A stretch of DNA of 5,771 nucleotides, taken from the NCBI GenBank assembly GCA_001805085.1, contig MHEA01000134.1, positions 314 to 6,084 on the forward strand, read 5' to 3'. Source of the DNA: Nitrospirae bacterium GWC2_57_9 (GTDB taxonomy: Bacteria; Nitrospirota; UBA9217). The notes beneath the pieces were generated by a model. The model was not told the DNA's origin and did not search any database. It saw only the letters and a program-made list of their open reading frames with translations. Position 1 is the first letter of the stretch. Every line of letters starts with the position of its first letter. A program made the position numbers and the translations under genes. Positions 1 to 5,589 of this stretch are shown piece by piece.

Positions 1-252
1 CCATCCTCACACCCTGCATTCGCGGCGTGGCGCTCATCACCGCTGGGTGCAAGAGGAGAGGGTCTTTAGGACACGGATGTTTCTATCCGCTGGCGGAGGC
101 TCGAAATGAAAAGTTTTGTATATTCCGGCTTCTTACGATACCCTCATTCTTCGCGCCGTCCGTAAATGAAGACAGGCACCTGAGGGAGCCTCGATGCAGA
201 GCCATTTTCGATCGCAGACCACGAAACATGCTGCAGGTCGGGGCCTCACTCA
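1..252. other. Leader/intergenic stretch with no supported gene
   Basis: No gene is supported here. One + frame is open from the left edge to a TGA at 306-308, but its translation is rich in Arg, Cys and Ser, has no recognisable motif, and runs straight through the promoter at 277-304, so I treat it as chance. The other two + frames stop at about 67 and 110. A small hairpin (CGGAT at 74-78 with ATCCG at 85-89) and a long-range 7-base complementarity (GAGGCTC near 98-104 with GAGCCTC near 186-192) are visible. They match no RNA family I can name. The stretch may contain the 3' end of an upstream transcript or an uncharacterised leader. Confidence 0.45.
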
Positions 253-276
253 GGAATTATTCCCGTTACTATTCCC
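253..276. promoter_or_regulatory. Inverted plus direct ATTCC repeats abutting the -35 box, possible operator
   Basis: GGAAT (253-257) and ATTCC (259-263) form an inverted repeat around one central base. A further ATTCCC at 271-276 lies exactly 12 bases after the ATTCCC at 259-264. Together this gives a perfect TATTCCC direct repeat (258-264 and 270-276) that ends at the base before the -35 element. Position and near-helical spacing suit an activator or repressor site for the downstream gene. The regulator is unknown and the function is inference. Confidence 0.35.
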
Positions 277-304
277 TTGACTTGATAACCGCCTCTGCTA
301 TGAT
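277..304 (+). promoter_or_regulatory. Sigma70-type promoter with extended -10 for the large surface-protein gene
   Basis: The -35 is TTGACT (277-282, 5 of 6 consensus), the spacer is 16 bases, and the -10 is TATGAT (299-304, 5 of 6). A TG one base upstream of the -10 (296-297) makes it an extended -10. Transcription would start near 311, leaving a short leader of about 36 bases before the TTG start at 347. This rules out the more upstream in-frame TTG at 305, which overlaps the -10, as a start codon for this transcript. Confidence 0.7.
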
Positions 305-334
305 TTGACCTCAAAGAGCCAAAGCATGTTGTGC

Positions 335-340
335 AGGAGG
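335..340 (+). promoter_or_regulatory. Ribosome binding site that selects a TTG start
   Basis: A perfect AGGAGG lies six bases upstream of TTG at 347-349. The in-frame ATG at 326 lies upstream of this site and has no Shine-Dalgarno of its own. The in-frame ATG at 356 is 15 bases downstream, too far for good use. The spacing therefore points to TTG 347, which also gives a textbook signal peptide. Confidence 0.75.
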
Positions 341-346
341 GCGCCT

Positions 347-3277
347 TTGAAAAAGATGTTCATTATCTGTTCTCTTCTCCTCTTTTCCGCATCGCAGTCC
401 TTTGCGAAGTTCGATCCATCGTTTACCTGGACCACGCTCGAGACGCCGCACTTTCTGATCCATTACCATCAGGGCGGCGAGGAGATCGCGAAGAGGACCG
501 CGCAGATCGCCGAGGATGTCCATGCCCGGCTCGTGCCGCGGATCAGGTGGGAGCCCAAAGAAAAGACCGAGGTCGTGCTCGTGGACGCCATGGACGAGGC
601 GAACGGCATGACGAGCGTCCTCCCCTACAACCAGATGATCCTGCTCCTGACCCAGCCCGTGGGCGAGCCCGGGTTCGGCACCACGCCCTACGAAGAGTGG
701 ATGCGGATGCTCATCACTCATGAATACGCCCATGTGCTCCAGCTCGACATGGACAACGGCGGATACGGCGGAGTTTTCCGTTTCCTCTTCGGGAGGTCGC
801 CCTTCTCCTTCCCGAACGCTATCCAGCCGATGTGGCTGATCGAGGGTCTTGCCACGTATGAAGAAACGGCGCAGACCCCCGGAGGCCGGGGCCGCTCGGC
901 GGGCGCCGACATGGTCCTGCGGATGGCGACGCTGGATAACCGGTTCCCCCTGATCAGCCAGATGACCGTGTTCCCCGATACCTGGCCCTCAGGCCAGGTG
1001 CCTTACCTCTTTGGCGCGTCCTTTACCCAGTTCATAGCCGATAAATACGGCCGGGAGAAGCTTGCCGAGCTCAGCCTGAACTACAGCAACCGGAACCTGC
1101 CTTTCCTGGTCAATTCAACGGCGGACCGGACGTTCGGCCGGTATTACGGGAAACTGTATAAAGAATGGAAGACGACCCTCGCGGAAAGATACAAGAACCA
1201 GCGCGATCAGGTGGCCGCAAAAGGACTGACTGCTTCAACAGCGCTGACCCGAAAGGGATACGAAACGATCTCCCCGGTCTACTCGCCTGACGGCAAGAGC
1301 ATCGCCTACTTTGAAGCGAACGGCGACGAGTTCCCAGCGCTTTACGTTATGAACAACGACGGCAGTGACGACCGGAAACTGACCGAGAACCTGTTCCCGG
1401 GCAGTGCCTCGGGAATGAGGCCGGCCTGGTCCGGGGACGGCAACAGGCTTTACTATACCAAGATAGAGATCATCCGGAATACGAACCTTTACGACGACAT
1501 CTATTACTACGACAGGGAGAAGGAGAAGGAAGTACGGGTGACGAACAACGTCCGGGCGCGCGATCCCCATCCCTCCCCGGACGGCAGCAGGCTGGTCTTC
1601 GTCACCAACCGGATGGGCATGACCAGGCTAGCCGCGCTGGATTTGGAAGGACGGAAAAAACCGGCCGAGTTCGCGGACGTCATCTTCCTGACCGGGGAAA
1701 GCACCCTGCAGTACGAGTCCCCGCGCTGGAGCCCTGATGGCGCCCGGATCGCCGTGGCGGTCTGGCAGCCGGGCGGATACAAGGACATCTGGATCATGGA
1801 CAGCCGGGGGACGAAACTCGAAGAAGTGACCCATGACCGCGCCATCGAGGGAGCGCCCGCCTGGAGCCCGGACGGGAAATACCTCTACTTCGCTTCCGAC
1901 CGGACCGGCATCTACAATCTCTTTGCCTGGGAGCCGGAGACGAAGATTCTGCACCAGATCACCAATGTGCTGGGCGGCGCCTTTTCACCCTGCCCGTCGC
2001 CTGACAACAAGAAGCTTGCCTTTGCCTCGTACAGCTCGAACGGGTACGACATCCATAGCGTGGAGAATGATCCGGGTTCGTGGAAAACCGTCGAACCCTA
2101 TGCCGATCCCTATCCTCCGGTATCTTATGAAGAGCGGTCTTTTCCGACCTCCGTCGAGGCCTATAGTCCTCTGCCGACCCTTGCGCCCCGGTTCTGGCTT
2201 CCCTGGTTCGATTACAGTCACGAGAGCGGGCTGCTGGGCGGGTTCCTTACGGCGGGGCAGGATGTGGTGCAGAATCATGCCTATGCCGTGACCGGCCTGT
2301 ACGGTCCCAAGAAAAGCAGGTTCTGGTACAGCCTGGACTATTTCTACGACGGCCTCTATCCCACGTTCCACCTGTATGCGTCGGACCGGGACCGGACCTT
2401 CAGCGATCTGCTGAGCGACGCCTTCGGGGAGAAGGACTATGTCGAGGGGGTCAAGACCTACGGCCTTGAAGTGAGCGCGCCGCTGGTCAAGACCCGGAAA
2501 CAGCACATGCTCTCCATCGCGTATCAGCGGCAGGAGCTTTCGGAGCTCACGAAGGTGGAGCCCTTCGTCTCGCCCTGGCCGGGGTATGCCGGCCCGGTCC
2601 CCTTCGAGGGCGTTCTTGCCTCGGGCAGGGCAACCTACCTCTTCAATAACGCCAGGCGGTATAGTTTCTCCATCAGCCCGGAGCAGGGCCGGACCATCGC
2701 GTTGGGCTACGAGCGGTTCGACGAATCGGCCGGCAGCGATCTGGAGTTCAACAAGTACACGGCCGACTGGCACGAGTACCTTAATTTCCCCTGGAAGCAT
2801 CATGTCCTGCAGGTGCGCGCTTTCGCCGGGACCTCGACGGGGATCACGACCGCCGAGTTTCCGCAAGGCGCGTTCCAGCTTGGCGGCGACATGCCGGGCG
2901 ATTTCACGCTCTCCCTGGACGACAACCATGTCTATCTCCGCGGTTACCCCGAGAATGAATTCAGGGGCAGGAACGCGGGACTGCTCAGCCTGGAGTACCG
3001 GTTCCCGATCGTGAACATCGAGCGCGGCGGCGGCCAGACGCCGTTCTTCCTGCGCAGGCTCCACGGCGCGGTCTTCGGCGAAGCGGGGAGCGTATGGGAA
3101 GAGGAATCTTTCCATGCGTCGGACGCAAAGCGCGCAGCGGGCGCCGAGATCAGGCTCGACCTGGACATGGCCTACGGCTGGATTCCCGTCACGCTCCGGC
3201 TCGGCTTTGCCCGGGGACTGGATGAAGAGGGCGAGTCGCAGTTGATCATGAACCTCTGGGTCCCGCTGGGGTTGTGA
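347..3277 (+). CDS. Exported peptidase-MA/gluzincin, TolB-type propeller and Omp85-like outer-membrane barrel fusion protein
   Basis: Predicted product is 976 residues from TTG 347, chosen for AGGAGG at 335-340. Residues 1-20 form a signal peptide: Lys-Lys, a hydrophobic core, and a Ser-Phe-Ala cleavage site. Residues about 24-290 resemble the peptidase MA-like (gluzincin) domain: HEYAH at 125-129 gives two zinc histidines and the catalytic Glu, and WLIEGLA with Glu166 supplies the likely third ligand. Six PD40/WD40-like repeats carrying SPDG-type turns follow at about 308-322, 357-371, 405-422, 457-473, 502-521 and 546-562, as in the six-bladed TolB propeller. Residues about 590-976 look like alternating beta strands ending in an Omp85/BamA-like signature, with LRGY (RGY at 865-867) then EYRFPI (883-888). 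Inferred location is the outer membrane, with peptidase and propeller where POTRA domains would sit, in the periplasm. The last residue is Leu rather than the usual Phe/Trp. Substrate is unknown; proteolytic activity is inferred from the intact motif. It has its own promoter and no evident operon partner. Confidence 0.85.
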   Translation: MKKMFIICSLLLFSASQSFAKFDPSFTWTTLETPHFLIHYHQGGEEIAKRTAQIAEDVHARLVPRIRWEPKEKTEVVLVDAMDEANGMTSVLPYNQMILLLTQPVGEPGFGTTPYEEWMRMLITHEYAHVLQLDMDNGGYGGVFRFLFGRSPFSFPNAIQPMWLIEGLATYEETAQTPGGRGRSAGADMVLRMATLDNRFPLISQMTVFPDTWPSGQVPYLFGASFTQFIADKYGREKLAELSLNYSNRNLPFLVNSTADRTFGRYYGKLYKEWKTTLAERYKNQRDQVAAKGLTASTALTRKGYETISPVYSPDGKSIAYFEANGDEFPALYVMNNDGSDDRKLTENLFPGSASGMRPAWSGDGNRLYYTKIEIIRNTNLYDDIYYYDREKEKEVRVTNNVRARDPHPSPDGSRLVFVTNRMGMTRLAALDLEGRKKPAEFADVIFLTGESTLQYESPRWSPDGARIAVAVWQPGGYKDIWIMDSRGTKLEEVTHDRAIEGAPAWSPDGKYLYFASDRTGIYNLFAWEPETKILHQITNVLGGAFSPCPSPDNKKLAFASYSSNGYDIHSVENDPGSWKTVEPYADPYPPVSYEERSFPTSVEAYSPLPTLAPRFWLPWFDYSHESGLLGGFLTAGQDVVQNHAYAVTGLYGPKKSRFWYSLDYFYDGLYPTFHLYASDRDRTFSDLLSDAFGEKDYVEGVKTYGLEVSAPLVKTRKQHMLSIAYQRQELSELTKVEPFVSPWPGYAGPVPFEGVLASGRATYLFNNARRYSFSISPEQGRTIALGYERFDESAGSDLEFNKYTADWHEYLNFPWKHHVLQVRAFAGTSTGITTAEFPQGAFQLGGDMPGDFTLSLDDNHVYLRGYPENEFRGRNAGLLSLEYRFPIVNIERGGGQTPFFLRRLHGAVFGEAGSVWEEESFHASDAKRAAGAEIRLDLDMAYGWIPVTLRLGFARGLDEEGESQLIMNLWVPLGL

Positions 3278-3278
3278 T

Positions 3279-3300
3279 ATCGGGTGATTGCGTGCCCGAT
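3279..3300 (+). terminator. Weak terminator-like hairpin after the surface-protein gene
   Basis: ATCGGG (3279-3284) pairs with CCCGAT (3295-3300) around a 10-base loop, starting two bases after the stop codon. No T-run follows (CATTTCAG comes next), so it lacks the second half of an intrinsic terminator. It could be a 3'-end stabilising hairpin or part of a Rho-dependent end. Confidence 0.3.
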
Positions 3301-3343
3301 CATTTCAGCGATGCGTCCTGATTTCCTGATAATGTTGTTTCTA

Positions 3344-3368
3344 TTCGGAGTCTGTTTCGGAGTCTGTT
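3344..3368. repeat. Exact 12-bp tandem duplication upstream of the reductase gene
   Basis: TTCGGAGTCTGT occurs twice head to tail (3344-3355 and 3356-3367), with one further matching T at 3368. The copy-to-copy period is 12 bases and there is no mismatch. It lies 46 bases before the ATG at 3414 and runs into an AT-rich TTAATAAT stretch that could include a -10 element, though I cannot place a convincing -35. It may be a two-site operator or a recent slippage duplication. Confidence 0.7.
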
Positions 3369-3381
3369 AATAATTCTGCTC

Positions 3382-3395
3382 TTCGAAGCTTTGAA
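3382..3395. promoter_or_regulatory. Imperfect palindrome just upstream of the reductase ribosome binding site
   Basis: TTCGAAGCTTTGAA reads as a dyad centred on AAGCTT, with a single non-Watson-Crick pair (G3385 opposite T3392, which would be a G-U pair in RNA). It ends seven bases before the GGAGG at 3403. The position would suit an operator, but a 14-base dyad of this sort can arise by chance. Confidence 0.25.
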
Positions 3396-3413
3396 ATCAT
3401 CTGGAGGTGAAAC

Positions 3414-4304
3414 ATGATCCTGGTTACGGGCAGTACTGGTTTTGTCGGCAGCCATCTGATCCGGCGCATGTGCAAGGACGGGCTTCCGGTCAGGGCGTTG
3501 GTGCGCCATGCAGGCAAGGCGCAGGAGCTCGCGAGCCTCGGGGCTGAGGTCGTTCAGGGCGATCTGGGAGACAAGCCGTCGCTCGCAAGGGCATGCGCCG
3601 GCGTGGAACGCGTTGTTGATCTCGTCGGCATCATCCAGGAAGCGCCGGGAGTGACGTTCCAGGGAGTGCATGTGGAAGGGACCGGGAATCTGCTGCAGGC
3701 CGCAAAGAACGCCGGCGTCCGCCACTTCTTCTACCAGAGCGCGCTCGGTACCCGGCCCGGCGCCCGAAGCGAGTATCACAAGACCAAATGGCAGGCCGAG
3801 GAGCTTGTGCGGGGAAGCGGCATTCCTTTCACGATCCTGCGGCCGTCGCTCATCTACGGCCCCGGCGACCAGTTCACGCTCCGGCTTGCCGACATCATCG
3901 GGAAGTCCCCGGTCCTGCCAGTGATCGGGTCCGGAAAATCGAAAGTACAGCCCATTTACATCGATGACGTGGTCTCCTGCATCGTGAAAGCCGTGACGGG
4001 CGAAGCCTTCCTGAACGAGATCTACGAGGTTGGCGGGCCGGAGCAGCTAACCTATGAAGAGGTGACGCGGGCCATCGCCGAAGCGATGGGCATCAGGCGG
4101 CCCGTCGTCCATATGCCGCTTTTCTTCATGCGCCCCGCTGCCCGCTTGCTCGAGACCGCGCTCGCGAAACCGCCGCTCACGACCGGGCAGCTCATCATGC
4201 TCGAAGAGGACAATGTCTGCGGCCTGCGGGACATCTGTGAAGCCTGCGGCAGTACGCCGGTAAAGTTCAGCGAGGGGTTGAGAAGATTTATCAGAAAGAA
4301 ATGA
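3414..4304 (+). CDS. Atypical SDR-family NAD(P)-binding oxidoreductase, NDUFA9-like/NmrA-type
   Basis: Product is 296 residues. A strong GGAGGTGA (3403-3410) six bases ahead of the ATG fixes the start. The N-terminal Rossmann fold has TGSTGFVG at 5-12 as the dinucleotide-binding glycine motif, with Arg27 and Arg31 near the end of the second strand, where NADP preference is often set. GD at 49-50 and the DLVGI stretch (69-73) follow the usual strand order. YHKTK gives the SDR Tyr121/Lys125 pair, preceded by Ser109; LRPSLIYGPGD (142-152) is the conserved segment after it. The C-terminal half (QPIYIDDV at 179-186, YEVGGPE at 204-210, LTYEEV at 212-217) is the substrate-domain pattern of atypical extended SDRs related to complex I subunit NDUFA9 and sugar-nucleotide epimerases. 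Bacterial members are soluble and their substrates are mostly unknown, so the reaction is not assigned. Cys269, Cys275 and Cys278 cluster near the C-terminus. It is flanked by separate regulatory signals and is probably monocistronic. Confidence 0.87.
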   Translation: MILVTGSTGFVGSHLIRRMCKDGLPVRALVRHAGKAQELASLGAEVVQGDLGDKPSLARACAGVERVVDLVGIIQEAPGVTFQGVHVEGTGNLLQAAKNAGVRHFFYQSALGTRPGARSEYHKTKWQAEELVRGSGIPFTILRPSLIYGPGDQFTLRLADIIGKSPVLPVIGSGKSKVQPIYIDDVVSCIVKAVTGEAFLNEIYEVGGPEQLTYEEVTRAIAEAMGIRRPVVHMPLFFMRPAARLLETALAKPPLTTGQLIMLEEDNVCGLRDICEACGSTPVKFSEGLRRFIRKK

Positions 4305-4318
4305 TGCAAAAAGTTTCA

Positions 4319-4339
4319 TATTGCCTGATTTGGGCAATA
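4319..4339 (+). terminator. Hairpin between reductase and cyclase genes, possible terminator
   Basis: TATTGCC (4319-4325) pairs with GGCAATA (4333-4339) over a 7-base loop, 15 bases after the reductase stop codon. The 3' side lacks an immediate U-run (CCCCGAAAAT follows), though a T-rich stretch begins about 15 bases later. On the opposite strand a T5 tract (complement of 4308-4312) follows the stem by six bases. It most likely marks the end of the reductase transcript, but intrinsic termination is not assured. Confidence 0.4.
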
Positions 4340-4364
4340 CCCCGAAAATACCCTTCTTTTGTTC

Positions 4365-4393
4365 TTTATATCCCAGTCCGCTTCCGTTATAAT
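4365..4393 (+). promoter_or_regulatory. Sigma70-type promoter for the diguanylate cyclase gene
   Basis: A perfect TATAAT at 4388-4393 sits 17 bases after TTTATA (4365-4370, 4 of 6 matches to TTGACA). Transcription would begin near 4400, leaving a leader of about 30 bases before the TTG start at 4430. It lies after the hairpin at 4319-4339, consistent with the cyclase being its own transcription unit. Confidence 0.6.
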
Positions 4394-4429
4394 TTTTGAA
4401 ACTAAGAAAGCCTTCCTTCAGGTTTTGCC

Positions 4430-5515
4430 TTGAAAAAAGAAAAAGAACAAATAGACTGGGAATCCTGCAATGAAGTACAGGAACGGAACTATCTGTACAC
4501 CGAGTACCGGATCGCGAAGGTCAGATGGTATATCATCGCATTTCTGTTCCTGTATGTGAACCTGCTTCCCCTGCCCGGCTGGCCCGTCGGCCTCTTGAAC
4601 GGCATACTGGCAGCGACAGCTCTCTATAATCTCGGCATTGTTCTCGCCTTGAGAAAGGCACGCCGTTTTTCCATCGGCCTTGCCCTCCTTTTCCGGTACC
4701 TCGACACCCTTGCCGTTGCCATCGCACTCTTCTTTTCCGGAGGTGTAAACAGCCCGCTCCTTTTCATATGGTATATAACGCTGTTCGGGGCAGGTGTCCG
4801 CCTCGGATTCCCCGGATCGCTTGCCCTCCAGGTCCCCATGGCCCTGATATACCTGTTTCTCTGGTTCTCCGATCCCGCCATGCAGGGGCTGGAAGGCATG
4901 AACCGTCTCGCCATCGGGTTGTTCTCCGTTGCCGTGGTGCCGCTGTCCGGCATTGCCATCGGTCGGGAAGAGCAGTATACGTTTCGGTTGATGGCGGATA
5001 TTCGCAAGGATTCCATTACCGACCGGCTGACCGGCCTCTTCAACTATTCCTACTTCATCGATGAACTGCACCGCGAGCAGGCCAGGGCCGAACGCACGGG
5101 CTCCCATTTTTCGCTGATCCTCTTCGATCTCGATCTCTTCAAGCAGGTGAACGATACCTACGGCCATGAAAAAGGGAACCTGCTGCTGAAGGCCGTGGCC
5201 GGCATCCTGATGGCCAATGCGCGCAAAATGGATATGGTGGCGCGGTACGGCGGCGAGGAGTTCGTGATCCTCATGCCGGAGAGCAACGGCGCCGAGATGG
5301 AAGCGGCGGAGCGGATCCGGAGAAAGATCGAAGAGGCGGAATTCTCCGGCATTGCCGAAAGACCTCTCAGGATCACGATCAGCGGCGGGGTCTGCACCTA
5401 TCCCCGGGACGCCGTGTCCGTGAACGAGCTCCTGGACAAAGCGGACAAGGGGCTCTATGTCGCCAAGACGTGCGGCAGAAACAGGACGAGCTACTGTGAG
5501 CCGATGGGGACGTAG
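4430..5515 (+). CDS. Membrane-anchored GGDEF diguanylate cyclase
   Basis: Product is 361 residues and is expected to convert two GTP to the second messenger c-di-GMP. The N-terminal half has about six membrane helices (near 32-48, 52-74, 80-101, 108-125, 129-146, 156-176), an uncharacterised membrane sensor resembling MASE-type inputs in layout only. A short linker leads to the GGDEF domain at about 194-355: DRLTGLFN (198-205), FDLDLFKQVND (232-242, metal Asp233, guanine-side Asn241), GH at 245-246, RYGGEEF (272-278) with the GGEEF active loop, and ADKGLYVAK (338-346). Arg265-Lys-Met-Asp268 is an intact RxxD inhibitory I-site five residues before GGEEF, so product feedback is expected. Asn250 stands where GHxxGD normally has a guanine-contacting Asp. 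The TTG at 4430 is the only usual start codon after the in-frame stop at 4403-4405; the ribosome binding site is weak (CAGG at 4419-4422). No EAL or HD-GYP domain is present. Confidence 0.92.
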   Translation: MKKEKEQIDWESCNEVQERNYLYTEYRIAKVRWYIIAFLFLYVNLLPLPGWPVGLLNGILAATALYNLGIVLALRKARRFSIGLALLFRYLDTLAVAIALFFSGGVNSPLLFIWYITLFGAGVRLGFPGSLALQVPMALIYLFLWFSDPAMQGLEGMNRLAIGLFSVAVVPLSGIAIGREEQYTFRLMADIRKDSITDRLTGLFNYSYFIDELHREQARAERTGSHFSLILFDLDLFKQVNDTYGHEKGNLLLKAVAGILMANARKMDMVARYGGEEFVILMPESNGAEMEAAERIRRKIEEAEFSGIAERPLRITISGGVCTYPRDAVSVNELLDKADKGLYVAKTCGRNRTSYCEPMGT

Positions 5516-5518
5516 AAA

Positions 5519-5546
5519 GGGGAAGGTCTCTAATTTTAGATTCCCC
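5519..5546 (+). terminator. Bulged inverted repeat directly after the cyclase stop
   Basis: GGGGAA (5519-5524) pairs with TTCCCC (5541-5546). Inside, TCTA (5529-5532) pairs with TAGA (5537-5540) around an ATTT loop, leaving a 4-base bulge on the left arm. The total is about 10 pairs. It starts three bases after the stop codon. No T-run follows, so termination is uncertain; it may act as a 3'-end stabiliser. Confidence 0.35.
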
Positions 5547-5589
5547 GGCAATTCTGAACTACTGATGACAAGGGGGAAAGGGTGGTTGT

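Noticed and set aside
36..130. A c-di-GMP, glycine or ZTP riboswitch, prompted by CCGCTGGGTG and GGAGAG-like words
   Set aside because: The conserved cores and paired helices of these families could not be assembled; only isolated short words resemble them.
27..308. A 93-codon open frame at the left edge
   Set aside because: No motif, odd composition rich in Arg and Cys, no good ribosome binding site, and it runs through the -35 and -10 of the downstream promoter.
305..346. N-terminal extension of the surface protein from TTG 305 or ATG 326
   Set aside because: TTG 305 overlaps the -10 element, and neither site has a Shine-Dalgarno. The extension would place charged residues ahead of an already complete signal peptide.
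1985..3115. A 376-codon antisense open frame inside the large surface-protein gene
   Set aside because: The sense strand has clear signal peptide, propeller and barrel features. The antisense product is low-complexity, rich in Arg, Glu and Pro, as expected for a shadow in GC-rich DNA.
3414..4304. A specific sugar-nucleotide epimerase or dTDP-glucose dehydratase
   Set aside because: The length and the central motifs (YHKTK, LRPSLIYGPGD, QPIYIDDV) fit NDUFA9-like/NmrA-type atypical SDRs better. No sugar-pathway neighbours are present.
4418..5551. A 377-codon antisense open frame covering the whole cyclase gene
   Set aside because: The sense strand encodes an unmistakable GGDEF domain. The antisense translation has no domain and arises from codon bias.
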